From JAKVCB01 sp965243695 (GTDB lineage Bacteria > Planctomycetota > Planctomycetia > Pirellulales > Lacipirellulaceae), in contig CBDEWC010000039.1 in assembly GCA_965243695.1 (NCBI GenBank), positions 62,001-126,000 on the forward strand: a stretch of DNA of 64,000 nt. The letters run 5' to 3'. Positions 1-8,580 of this stretch are shown in pieces. A program made the translations under genes and the position numbers. Numbering within the stretch: position 1 is the stretch's first letter; each line of letters begins with the position of its first letter. The notes under the pieces are model-generated. The model made no database searches and was not told where the DNA came from. It saw only the letters and a program-made list of their open reading frames with translations.

Positions 1-1
1 T

Positions 2-1294
2 GAAACACCGAACCAGGATTTTAGTTTGTGGCCCAAAAAGGAAGCCATCGCGGAGGGGTATACCCTCTCATGGTTTGCTTCTACGAATCGATATTTCGCG
101 CTTGCAGTGCACCCGCTACTGAGCCCAGAGGGTAAAGGTGATCGGGGTCTGCGGCCTGAAGTGACCGCGATTAATGCGCAAGTTCAAACACATGTCAGTA
201 GTGAAGGTGTGCCAGAAGAGGTAGTGTTTACTGCACTACTTAGCGAAACAGTTAAAGTTGCCGGTGGACAAACAGTAGAGTTACATTTTGGTGTCTATGC
301 TGGTCCATTGGATCGGTATATCTTGAGTGATGAGCAGCCATATGCCGCACTCAATATGAACAACATGATTCTCTATGTCATGTCATCAATGTGTGCCTGT
401 TGCACATTTCAATGGCTGGCCATCTTTCTGCTCGACTTCCTGACATTTCTACATAACTATGTGGTCTTCGATTGGGGCATTGCAATTATCGTGCTGGTGA
501 TTACGGTACGCGCTTTGTTGCATCCACTGACGAAGCGATCACAGATCAGTATGCAGGGCTTTAGTAAGCAGATGGGCACGCTGAAGCCGGAGTTAGAGAA
601 ACTCAAAAAGAAGTTCCCCAACGACAAGAAGCGTCAGCAGCAAGAGCAGATGCGACTGATGCAAGAAAAAGGCATCAATCCCCTATCGATGCTTGGCTGC
701 TTGCCGTTGTTCCTTCAGATGCCGATTTGGGTTGCGTTATATGCGATGCTTTACTTTGCGTTTGATCTTCGCCAGCAACCTGCGTTCTTTGGTTTCTTCC
801 AGCTATTCTGGGATTGGCCATTCCTAGCAGACCTTGCGACACCAGATCACTTCTTTGGTGAGTTCAAAGAGCCAATTGAACTTTGGGGATGGGTGAATAT
901 CACTGGTATCAATGTCTTGCCATTATTGATGGCAGTCATGTGGTACATCCAGCAAAAATACCTGGCGCCGCCACCAAATCCATCGATGTCGAAAGAGATG
1001 TTGCGTCAGCAAAAGTTTATGCAAGTCATGATTATCTTTATCTTTCCGATCATGCTGTATAGCGCGCCGTCCGGACTCACGATGTATATCCTGACATCAA
1101 GCTCGATCGGCATTCTGGAAGGCCGGCATATACGCAAGCAGATCGAGACCATGGACTTTTCGAAACCTCGTAAGAAGAGGCAGGGAGGCGATGGTAAAGG
1201 TAAGGATCCAGGAGCAAGGGCATACCAGGCTGCAATGCAGCGTGTCAAAGATAAACGCCGCGGTCCATCACCTCGATACAAAAAGCGCTCTTAG
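2..1294 (+). CDS. yidC: Membrane protein insertase YidC, 5'-truncated by window edge
   Basis: YidC/Oxa1-family insertase that places membrane proteins into the cytoplasmic membrane, alone or with SecYEG. The reading frame is open to the left edge, so the TTG at 26 is not the true start and about the first half of the gene is missing. What remains is the end of the periplasmic domain (NRYFALAVHP), then the conserved membrane core. It includes the intramembrane arginine in ITVRALLHPLTKRSQ, the coiled cytoplasmic hairpin rich in Lys/Gln, the GINPLSMLGCLPLFLQMPIW helix and SAPSGLTMYI. The C-terminal tail is strongly basic, as in ribosome-binding YidC proteins. It lies 46 bp before mnmE, the classical order near bacterial origins. 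Family assignment is very secure. Confidence 0.96.
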   Translation, partial: ETPNQDFSLWPKKEAIAEGYTLSWFASTNRYFALAVHPLLSPEGKGDRGLRPEVTAINAQVQTHVSSEGVPEEVVFTALLSETVKVAGGQTVELHFGVYAGPLDRYILSDEQPYAALNMNNMILYVMSSMCACCTFQWLAIFLLDFLTFLHNYVVFDWGIAIIVLVITVRALLHPLTKRSQISMQGFSKQMGTLKPELEKLKKKFPNDKKRQQQEQMRLMQEKGINPLSMLGCLPLFLQMPIWVALYAMLYFAFDLRQQPAFFGFFQLFWDWPFLADLATPDHFFGEFKEPIELWGWVNITGINVLPLLMAVMWYIQQKYLAPPPNPSMSKEMLRQQKFMQVMIIFIFPIMLYSAPSGLTMYILTSSSIGILEGRHIRKQIETMDFSKPRKKRQGGDGKGKDPGARAYQAAMQRVKDKRRGPSPRYKKRS

Positions 1295-1340
1295 TCGTTC
1301 AGTGAATTGTTGTGATCCGATAGTGCGGTAGTAGGTACTC

Positions 1341-2723
1341 ATGGACACATCAGCCACCATTATCGCAATCTCTTCGCCTCCTGGTCATTCCGCACATGGT
1401 CTTATACGACTCAGTGGAGCGCATTCAGTTGTTGCCGTTAATAACTGTTGTGAATCATCTATTGAATCGCAATGGCGTGGCGTGCGGACAATGCGGTTTA
1501 TTATTGATGGTTCTCGCAATACGACATTGCCAATACTGGTGATGAGTTTCCCGTCGCCAAATTCTTACACGGGCGAAGATGTGATTGAGTTGAGGTGTCC
1601 CGGAAACCCAATGCTTCTTGATCGTATTGTTCAGGAAGTTATTGATCGTTCGAAGCGAGCAATAGATGAAGAGCATCTTGTGCGCCGCGCTGAACCTGGC
1701 GAGTTCACAGCGAGAGCGTATTGGCATGGCCGCTTGACATTAACACAAGCAGAGGGTGTTGCAGCAGCAATTGCAGCGCGATCAGATGAAGAGTTAGAAA
1801 CAGCCAGACTACTGTTGAGCGAAGACTTTGGAGATTGGGCGCGAAGTAGTGGTGACGAACTTACACAGCTGCTTGGATTAGTTGAAGCTGGTATTGACTT
1901 TACTGATCAAGAAGACGTGGTCGCTATTGAACCGGATGTATTACATAAGCGTATTCTTGCCATTCAAGAACGCTGGCAGCAGTGGCTGGGGCATCATGCA
2001 GCGAAAGAGCATCCAGAATCGACGCCATGGGTCGTCATTACTGGGCCACCGAATGCAGGCAAATCAACGTTGTTTAATGCACTGTTGGGAAAAACGCGTG
2101 CGGTGAGTTCGCCGGTTGCGGGAACAACCCGCGATGTGTTAACAGAACGATTGACGGTGCCTAGTGCAACAGGTTCTGTGGCGTGTATTCTCGTCGACGT
2201 AGCAGGTTGGGATAAGCGCACTGGTCAACTTGATTCACAAATGCAAATAGCAGCAACGACGGCGTTAGAGCGAGCGACGGTTCAGATTGCATGTGAGCCA
2301 TCACCACACCACGGTAGTGAATTGTCCAGTGTTATTAGTGTTCGTACGAAGGCCGATCAAATTGGTGAGGCTGATCTGTCTAGCGGTGCTCGGCAGCCGC
2401 TCGCGGTGAGCGCGTTGTCTGGTGTTGGTATTGAATCGCTTCGAAGTTCAATTGGAAAAGCGCTCAGTGAGACATCAACAAGTTTAACGCGTGCAACACC
2501 AAGCCTTATGGCAAAGCATCGACAAGCGTTGGTAGAAGCCAGTCAAGCTTTGGCAGAAGCTGGAGCGATGACTGCTCTAAGTGAGAGCCGACAACTGCAG
2601 GATGCAGAGCTTGTTGCTGCGGCACTACGTGACGCTTTGACGGCTATGATGCCACTGATTGGGCACGTGCCCCCAGATGACGTGCTTGATCATGTGTTCG
2701 CAAGCTTTTGTATTGGTAAGTAG
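1341..2723 (+). CDS. mnmE: tRNA modification GTPase MnmE
   Basis: GTPase that with MnmG makes the carboxymethylaminomethyl group on wobble U34 of certain tRNAs. The 460-residue length is normal. The N-terminal tetrahydrofolate-binding part has GEFTARAYWHGRLTLTQAEG. The G domain shows the P-loop GPPNAGKST, GTTRD (G2) and a G4-like TKAD. The C terminus is FCIGK, carrying the catalytic Cys of the C-x-G-K motif. The G3 element reads DVAGW where most MnmE proteins have DTAGL, and the G domain after G3 is short, so GTPase kinetics could differ. It follows yidC and agrees with an origin-proximal neighbourhood, but mnmG is not next to it here. Confidence 0.95.
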   Translation: MDTSATIIAISSPPGHSAHGLIRLSGAHSVVAVNNCCESSIESQWRGVRTMRFIIDGSRNTTLPILVMSFPSPNSYTGEDVIELRCPGNPMLLDRIVQEVIDRSKRAIDEEHLVRRAEPGEFTARAYWHGRLTLTQAEGVAAAIAARSDEELETARLLLSEDFGDWARSSGDELTQLLGLVEAGIDFTDQEDVVAIEPDVLHKRILAIQERWQQWLGHHAAKEHPESTPWVVITGPPNAGKSTLFNALLGKTRAVSSPVAGTTRDVLTERLTVPSATGSVACILVDVAGWDKRTGQLDSQMQIAATTALERATVQIACEPSPHHGSELSSVISVRTKADQIGEADLSSGARQPLAVSALSGVGIESLRSSIGKALSETSTSLTRATPSLMAKHRQALVEASQALAEAGAMTALSESRQLQDAELVAAALRDALTAMMPLIGHVPPDDVLDHVFASFCIGK

Positions 2724-2781
2724 CATGGGAAAGCGGTGGTGTTATCTTAATGTCTCAACAAATCAACTGTGAGCGCAGCGA

Positions 2782-3222
2782 ATGAGTACACCGGAGTCAG
2801 ATATTCTCGATCATGGGACAATGGAGCTACGCGTTCGTTACAACGAATGTGATCCAATGGGTGTTGCTCATCACAGTCGATTCCCCGTGTGGTTCGAGAT
2901 GGGTCGTACTGAGCTATTGCGAGCGACTGGGTGGACCTATCGCCAGTTTGAGGAGGAAGGCGTTTTTCTAGCAGTCATCGACCTGGCTGTTAAGTACCGG
3001 AAACCCGCCCGATACGATGACCTCTTGGTGCTGCACACCTCTATTGAGGGTGGGAGCCGAGTCAAAATCAAGCACAGCTATCAACTCAAGCACGGTGAAG
3101 ACCTTCTGGCAACTGGCCGCTCTACCCTTGCCTGCCTGACGCGCAGTGGCGAAGTACAGCCAATTCCAGATTTACTTATGAAGCTCATCACCGCGACGGA
3201 AGCCAAGTCGCTTTCTCAATAA
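2782..3222 (+). CDS. Acyl-CoA thioesterase, 4HBT/YbgC type
   Basis: Hotdog-fold thioesterase of 146 residues that would hydrolyse acyl-CoA thioesters in the cytoplasm. The N-terminal block YNECDPMGVAHHSRFPVWFE matches the 4HBT/YbgC active-site region: the Asp in ECDPMGV, followed by the His/Arg-rich helix and Glu. The rest (AVKYRKPARYDDLLVL, then ATGRSTLACL) fits the two halves of the hotdog sheet. The start at ATG 2782 gives a short leader before the domain. It lies 58 bp after mnmE, on the same strand, and may be cotranscribed. The natural substrate cannot be read from sequence. Confidence 0.88.
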   Translation: MSTPESDILDHGTMELRVRYNECDPMGVAHHSRFPVWFEMGRTELLRATGWTYRQFEEEGVFLAVIDLAVKYRKPARYDDLLVLHTSIEGGSRVKIKHSYQLKHGEDLLATGRSTLACLTRSGEVQPIPDLLMKLITATEAKSLSQ

Positions 3223-3244
3223 GTTGATTGATGGTTGGGTTGGG

Positions 3245-3625
3245 CTATTCAACCGATCCGATACGCGTGCGGACGCGTTGGAGAGGCCCTGGTATCCGTG
3301 CTGCTAGGGCCGTGAGCAAACCTGAGCGAACAGCGCGATCCAGTTCAAAGGCAACAGCCGAGCTGGTGACAGTGACATGTAACGTACCTTGTCGGAGTGA
3401 TTCAATACAGGTTTTCTCGCGTAACTGGTCGGGTACCAATGTTTCCCAGGCATCAATACACTTGCCTAAGCGTCGATGTTGTCTTTGGGCTGTCATTTGA
3501 ATGCCCTGGATCAACGGTTCAACGGAGAGATTGGGCTTTCCTCGGCGCCGAAATCGGCGCAAACGCTGTAGTTCCTCAACAGCACTCTGGTCTGTTCGTT
3601 GATGATTGGACATGATTATTGACAT
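3245..3625 (-). CDS. DUF721/DciA-type protein (replicative helicase operator candidate)
   Basis: 126-residue basic protein with the DUF721/DciA pattern: IDAWETLVPDQLREKT, then LRQGTLHVTVTSSAVAFELDR, then LLTALAARI and an Ile-x-x-Val-Arg-x-Arg-like end. DciA proteins are thought to load or remodel the DnaB helicase in bacteria lacking DnaC/DnaI. ATG 3625 and ATG 3613 are both possible starts, and neither has a strong Shine-Dalgarno. It is antisense to and convergent with the thioesterase gene. Its position between mnmE and parB fits an origin-proximal replication gene. Assignment rests on the domain pattern only. Confidence 0.72.
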   Translation of the reverse strand: MSIIMSNHQRTDQSAVEELQRLRRFRRRGKPNLSVEPLIQGIQMTAQRQHRRLGKCIDAWETLVPDQLREKTCIESLRQGTLHVTVTSSAVAFELDRAVRSGLLTALAARIPGPLQRVRTRIGSVE

Positions 3626-3813
3626 CGGATCGATCGTACCTTTGGCATGCCTATTGAGATACCATCAATCCGAAATGAATAATGTTTTCCCCAGGTCCCC
3701 CACCTTCATTGGCGATGCTTAACCCCGCTCAGTAGCAATGAAGGCGAATCTGTGGCTCTGGACCAGGCCCCGAATTGCAGCGAGACGCCTCTCGCCTCTA
3801 TCCTGCTTGCTCT

Positions 3814-5064
3814 ATGACTGACGTACACATCACCGGCCTCACAAAATGTTTTGGACAGACAACTGCGGTTGACAAGGTTGACCTGCATATCAAGAGCGGC
3901 GAGCTGTTCTTTCTGCTGGGACCATCGGGTTGCGGCAAGACCACCCTACTGCGCATGATTGCCGGGTTTATCGATCCCAGTGAAGGCAGCATTCATTTCG
4001 GAGATCGCGATGTCACACATCTGCCGGCAAATAAACGGCAGACGGGGATGGTTTTCCAGAGCTATGCGCTCTGGCCACATATGACAGTTCATGAGAATGT
4101 GGCCTACGGTCTTAAGGTCCGAAAGATACCCAAGGAATCACGGCAAGGCCTTGTAAAAAAAGCACTTACAAGCGTCCAGATGGAGCAATATGCGCAGCGT
4201 AAACCAAACCAGCTCTCTGGTGGCCAACAGCAACGGGTTGCACTTGCTCGGGCGCTGGTCGTAGAGCCAACCGTGCTCCTCCTCGATGAGCCCCTCTCCA
4301 ATCTCGATGCCAGGCTTCGTCTTGAGATGCGAGGTGAGATCAGACGCATCTGTCGGGAGTCTGGTATTACCACCATCTATGTGACCCACGATCAGGTGGA
4401 AGCGCTCTCCATGGCGGATCGAATGGTTGTTCTCAAGGATGGCAAAGCGAAGCAGATCGGACCACCTGAAGGCATCTATCGACGGCCATGCAGTCAGTTC
4501 GTAGCAGAGTTTCTTGGTGAGGCGAACTTTCTATCAGCAACATTGGGGCCAGTAGGCAATAGGTATCTTTCTGTGCAGACAGCTGCGGGGACATTGAAAA
4601 GTGCCTGCCCTCTGGTGCAACCCAGTGGCAGTCCGCAGGAAGGACAATCAGTCATCTGTTGTATTCGTCCTGAAGCACTTCAGGCACTTGATGACAGCAC
4701 CGATGCTTCAACTCGGGAATGCCCTGAAAATATCCTAGAAGGACAGAGAGCCGAAACGATGTACCTTGGTGAAACAGCTCAGCACCTCGTCGTCTTATCT
4801 GATGGCTCAAGGTTGAAGGTCTTGGAGCTCAACCCCTCGGGTCCCCACGGCCACCGTTCTGAAGGCGTAGACGGTCCTGCGAAAAAAACGGCCCGACGAG
4901 AGCGTCTCTATATACATCCAGATGATGTGATCCTCGTCCCCTGTGAAGTAAAGCCAGCAGAGATCGCAACAAATAGATGCATGATCGCCATCTATTTCGA
5001 CACTAAACAGCGTATGAAGTGTCAATACTGCACTTCTATTGTCGTGATAATATGCCTTAAATAA
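3814..5064 (+). CDS. ABC transporter ATPase, MalK/PotA/FbpC type with TOBE domain
   Basis: Importer-type ABC ATPase. The nucleotide-binding domain has Walker A GPSGCGKTT, signature LSGGQQQRVALARAL, Walker B LLLDEPLSNLD and the switch VTHDQVEALSMADR. These resemble subunits that energise uptake of polyamines, iron(III), sugars or sulfate. After ECVAEFLGEA-type sequence (here VAEFLGEANFLSA) comes a C-terminal TOBE-like regulatory region. ATG 3814 (MTDVHIT) is preferred over the in-frame TTG at 3775 because the family begins just before the first beta strand. No permease or binding protein lies next to it, so the substrate is unknown. The last 40 or so residues after HPDDVILVP look unlike the family and may be an extension. 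Confidence 0.88.
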   Translation: MTDVHITGLTKCFGQTTAVDKVDLHIKSGELFFLLGPSGCGKTTLLRMIAGFIDPSEGSIHFGDRDVTHLPANKRQTGMVFQSYALWPHMTVHENVAYGLKVRKIPKESRQGLVKKALTSVQMEQYAQRKPNQLSGGQQQRVALARALVVEPTVLLLDEPLSNLDARLRLEMRGEIRRICRESGITTIYVTHDQVEALSMADRMVVLKDGKAKQIGPPEGIYRRPCSQFVAEFLGEANFLSATLGPVGNRYLSVQTAAGTLKSACPLVQPSGSPQEGQSVICCIRPEALQALDDSTDASTRECPENILEGQRAETMYLGETAQHLVVLSDGSRLKVLELNPSGPHGHRSEGVDGPAKKTARRERLYIHPDDVILVPCEVKPAEIATNRCMIAIYFDTKQRMKCQYCTSIVVIICLK

Positions 5065-5202
5065 CGCTAATTGCAGCGATCATGCGATAGTCGCGGGTGC
5101 CTATAAATTGCGCAATTTCAAACAGTGCATATACGCTGTTTGTGTTCGATAAGTAGTCTTAAATGTATCGAAAATCAGATCTGAAATGTTCTCATAAAGA
5201 TC

Positions 5203-6087
5203 TTAGATATGGCGATATTTATTGTGACCATCGCAGGATCCATCAGCGGTTAAGAGTCGAGCCACAAAAGAGGTTCCTTTGTGACTGCTATGTGCAACAA
5301 GTAGCTCCCCGCCAGATCGTTCTACGAGCCGTTGGCTGAGAATGAGTCCTACGCCATTGGCCCCCTGCTTCTGTCGAGAATTCTCGACCTTTGGTAATCC
5401 GGAAGCTGTGGCTTGGGTTCGGAGGCAGGGTGCTGGAGTTATGAGCTGATCCACTGATTCGGAATTGGCGGAGAATATCTGGAGGTAAGCCAGGCCCAGT
5501 ATCCGAAATGACGAGTCCAATCAAACCATCTGGCGCAGACTCGCATGACACGACAATGCGACGAGGCCGACCGGCTGGTTGAGAGCGAAGGATTCTGCAG
5601 GCATTCTGAACAAGGTTGATGACAATGCGTGCCAAGTGCCTCTGGCTCAATGAGAACTAGTAAATCAGCTGGAATCCGCTGTTCCACGGTAATACCGTGG
5701 TACTTAGGCATAGGCTGTAAGCCTGCTACCGCTTCCTCAATGGAGGTTTCTTAGTAGGGTTGGTTGTGGTTGAGCCGGCTTCGTAGTGGCATCTATCAGG
5801 TCACTGCTGAGGGCGGCGGCCTGTTGAAGTGATGCAAGGGCAGCGGCCAGTGGGGTCTCCGACATATCGCTGTTGAGGTCGAATATGCCCATAAGCTCAG
5901 ATGCTGCGACGGCTGGGCTCAGGCAATTGCTAATTTCATGGGCATATGCGGCCGTGAGCAATCCAATGGATGCCAGGCGATCAGATTGCTCTAACGCTTG
6001 GCGCATCGCCTCTAGTTGCGTCTCTGTTTCGCAAAGGCGGGCCAGGACCTGCCCATGGGTAATGGGTTGTGGATCTCTATTTACCAT
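5203..6087 (-). pseudogene. Sensor histidine kinase, broken into three frames
   Basis: Soluble-looking histidine kinase split over three reading frames. The N-terminal piece (start ATG 6087) has the H box SDRLASIGLLTAAYAHEISN with the phosphoacceptor His, preceded by a short coiled region and no membrane segment. A middle stretch (around 5590-5750) continues in another frame. The N box VINLVQNACRI and G1 box ISDTGPGLPP lie in a further frame, and the G2-like GANGVGLILSQRLVERSGGE is reached only after another shift near 5390-5450. All core motifs are present, so this is either a recent pseudogene or a run of sequence errors. No response regulator is adjacent. Confidence 0.75.
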
Positions 6088-6229
6088 GCTTCGGGTGCCT
6101 CCCGGGTTGGGCCCAATACAATGCTGGGCCGCGATCTTGATCGGCCTTGGAAGGGGGGCAATTCAGCCGAATTCAACTCTAAGTTGATTTCTATTGATTC
6201 AGTGCCTCGAGGCGTGGATGCGAGGAGCA

Positions 6230-6245
6230 TGTTCCACGTGGAACA
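6230..6245. promoter_or_regulatory. parS: parS centromere site 1
   Basis: Perfect 16-bp palindrome TGTTCCACGTGGAACA. It differs from the common bacterial parS consensus TGTTTCACGTGAAACA only by one symmetric base pair on each arm. It lies in the gap upstream of parB and is the first of three identical copies. ParB would nucleate here and spread as a CTP-dependent clamp. Confidence 0.93.
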
Positions 6246-6309
6246 TATTTGGGGGTACCTGAGGGAAGTGGTCCGATAGTCTTATTGAGTCATTTAAGTT
6301 TCTGGACAA

Positions 6310-6325
6310 TGTTCCACGTGGAACA
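6310..6325. promoter_or_regulatory. parS: parS centromere site 2
   Basis: Second identical copy of the palindrome TGTTCCACGTGGAACA, 80 bp from the first. The flanking bases (preceding a, following tattt) are shared with copy 1, which suggests local duplication. Confidence 0.93.
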
Positions 6326-6346
6326 TATTTGAATCAGCTTCGGGTA

Positions 6347-6362
6347 TGTTCCACGTGGAACA
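6347..6362. promoter_or_regulatory. parS: parS centromere site 3
   Basis: Third identical copy, 37 bp after the second and 78 bp before the parB start codon. It is close enough to the parB promoter for ParB binding to affect transcription of its own gene. Apart from the three sites, nothing else is seen in the gap 6088-6440. Confidence 0.93.
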
Positions 6363-6440
6363 TCTGATGGGTTCATTTCAGGTAGGCACGGTATGCCACT
6401 GAAAATGGCCTATTGAACTACGGATAGAAGGATAAAACGC

Positions 6441-7496
6441 ATGGATGCACATAAGACAACCCCAAAGATCAAACCACCAAAGAGGCGCCTTGGGAGGGGC
6501 CTTGGCAGCTTAATTGGTTCGACAGCGCCCGTTGAGGTTCGGCCAAGCTCAAATGTGACCATTGCATCAGCAAGCTCTGTTGATGGCTTTGATAACGCAG
6601 TAAATACAACACAGGGGCAAACGTCGGAGCAGATCTCAGAAGAGGGCGGTCTCATAATGCTCGCGGTCGAGACCATTGAAGCCCAACCCACATCAGCCCA
6701 GGCAGGACTTTGATCGAGCTCTCCCTGTCTAAATTAGCGGATTCCATCAAGTCGGCCGGCCTCATGCAACCAATTGTGGTACGCCGGAAGTCGGATAATG
6801 CGGGTGGTTATGAGCTTATTGCTGGTGAAAGACGCTGGCGTGCGGCCCAACTCGCTGGGGTATCCCGGGTCCCTGCAGTCATTCGGGAAGCTGATGATCA
6901 AACAAGTGCTGAATTAGCTTTGATCGAGAATATGCATAGAGAGGATCTGAACCCAATGGATCGGGCTCAGGCATTCGATCGTCTTTCGAACCGCTTTCGG
7001 CTTGACACACAAGGCAGTTGCAGATCTTGTCGGCATTGACCGTTCAAGCGTAACCAATCACTTAAGACTCCTTGAACTAGATCCCTTTAGCCAAGCAGCA
7101 GTGCGAAATGGTGAGCTTTCTCTTGGGCATGCCAAGGTGCTTCTCACCGAGGCAAATGAGGATCGCCGAGAAGAAATGAGCCGGTCTGCGGCTCAACACA
7201 ATTGGTCGGTCCGTGAGCTGGAGAGACAAATTGCCAGTAGGAAACCTACGCCTCGTGAAGGCACTGCAATTCATCCAAGTATTGCACCGCAGCGACCTGC
7301 TCATCTCGATGACCTGGAGCGGCGACTTGCAGAGCACCTGGGCACGCGCGTGGATATCCGTAGTGGTTCAAAGAAGGGCAGTGGCCAGCTTATCATCAGC
7401 TTCTTTGACCTTGAGCAGTTCGATGGAATTCTGAGCAAGTTGCACTTCAACGTAGACGCATATGTAAAGATACGTAAATGCCTTTTATTAACATAG
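6441..7496 (+). pseudogene. parB: Chromosome-partitioning protein ParB, frame-broken
   Basis: ParB/Spo0J CTPase clamp. All landmarks are present but in three frames. First comes the N-terminal RRLGRGLGSLIGS, the usual ParA-interacting start of ParB. Then a frame change around 6677-6715 runs through NPHQPRQDFD. Next are LSKLADSIKSAGLMQPIVVR, the CTP-binding GERRWRAAQLAG and ENMHREDLNPMDRAQAF. Another change near 7000-7010 leads to the helix-turn-helix HKAVADLVGIDRSSVTNHLR and the C-terminal dimer domain. Since the gene sits beside three intact parS sites, sequence errors are more likely than true loss. No parA is visible upstream, where it often lies. Confidence 0.85.
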
Positions 7497-7575
7497 GAGT
7501 TATGTATTGTCTTGAGGGATGTTTCTCAGGGGATGGGTTTTCGGCTGCGCAGAGATGATCTGATCGGAGAGCGAC

Positions 7576-7612
7576 GATGCGCTCATTGATGCGCTGGTTG
7601 AGCGCATTTTTT
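7576..7612 (+). terminator. Rho-independent terminator after parB
   Basis: Inverted repeat ATGCGCTC (7577-7584) and GAGCGCAT (7600-7607), loop of 15 bases, followed directly by a run of six T. Position and orientation fit termination of parB transcription 80 bp after its stop. Confidence 0.65.
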
Positions 7613-7788
7613 AGCAGTTGATCTATTGGTGTGGCATTGGTTGGGGTTGAGGTGCTTGGACCAGTAATTGCATAGTGATCAAGAGATATGCATGGTCAAG
7701 GTGCGCGCGGTTCGATATTCCGTAAGGCGCAAGAGAAACCCACGCAACGCTTTTGGTGCATCGACCAACAGTAGGAGGCTGATATCCC

Positions 7789-8062
7789 ATGGGATCAATA
7801 TCAACGGGCATTGGTTTGATTAGCGGTATTGATACTGCATCGTTGATCAACAATTTAATCGCTCTTCAGTCGACAGGTTTGTATCGACTGCAAGAAAGAA
7901 TGTCAGTCTTACAGGCAGAGAAGTCGGCGCTGCTCGATGTCAATGCGCGTTTACTGAGTGTGCTCAACAGTGTTTCAACACTCACAAGTGGCAAGTTGTT
8001 TACGTCGGTATTGGGTGCGTCTTCAAATCCAGAATCTATTTTTGCGAGTGCCTCAAACGGCG
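7789..8062 (+). pseudogene. fliD: Flagellar hook-associated protein FliD, N-terminal fragment
   Basis: The first 90 or so residues match the FliD (filament cap) N terminus: ISTGIGLISGIDTASLINNL, then a heptad coiled region through LQERMSVLQAEKSALLDVN and LLSVLNSVSTLTSG. The start ATG 7789 has a good ribosome site (aggagg, eight to ten bases upstream). After about residue 90 the frame gives non-family sequence and stops at 8175. The DNA from 8063 codes for an unrelated dioxygenase in another frame. A full FliD is several times longer, so this is a fragment ending at an abrupt junction, most simply an assembly breakpoint or deletion. No other flagellar gene is seen. Confidence 0.8.
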
Positions 8063-8518
8063 AATCTGGTCAGTGTTTCTATCGCAGTCGATGCAGCAAC
8101 CAAAGAGAACGGCTGCCTGCAAGTCATCAAGCGATCGCATCACTGTGGTCGAGTCGATCACGCTTTGAAGGGTGATCAGGCAGGTGCTGATATGGAACGC
8201 GTTGAGGAGATTTTGAAACGTAACGAATTAGTCCACGTAGAAATGGCCCCCGGTGATACGCTCTTCTTTCACCCGAATTTGCTCCACCGGAGCGACCAAA
8301 ACCTTTCGGAGCATGCCCGCTGGTCGATGATATGTTGCTACAACGCCAGGTCGAACGATCCCTATAAAGACTCGCATCATCCGCGCTATACTCCACTCAA
8401 AAAAGTTTCCGACGATGCCATCAAGGCAGTCGGGATGAAACAGTGTGATCCAGATCAGGCCAATGCCGGATGGCTGAATCCGGAAACCGATTCTAGCGCT
8501 ACTTCCCTGAAGTCATAA
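8063..8518 (+). pseudogene. Phytanoyl-CoA dioxygenase (PhyH) family, C-terminal fragment
   Basis: C-terminal half of a 2-oxoglutarate/Fe(II) dioxygenase of the PhyH/ectoine-hydroxylase type. Recognised blocks are VSIAVDAATKENGCLQVI, the distal iron-binding His in PGDTLFFHPNLLHRSD and the oxoglutarate-binding Arg in ARWSMICCYNA. The N-terminal half with the H-x-D iron motif is absent because the sequence switches to fliD before 8063. An in-frame ATG at 7958 exists but reads out-of-frame fliD sequence, so it is not a real start. As drawn it cannot be an active enzyme. Confidence 0.8.
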
Positions 8519-8580
8519 CTCGAAGACCGGTCGACAGGGCAGCAAAACGAAAGCAACCGCCGCCATTCAATTTTCGGCTG

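Noticed and set aside
7958..8062. ATG 7958 as start of a complete dioxygenase
   Set aside because: Codons 7958-8062 are out-of-frame fliD sequence, not dioxygenase.
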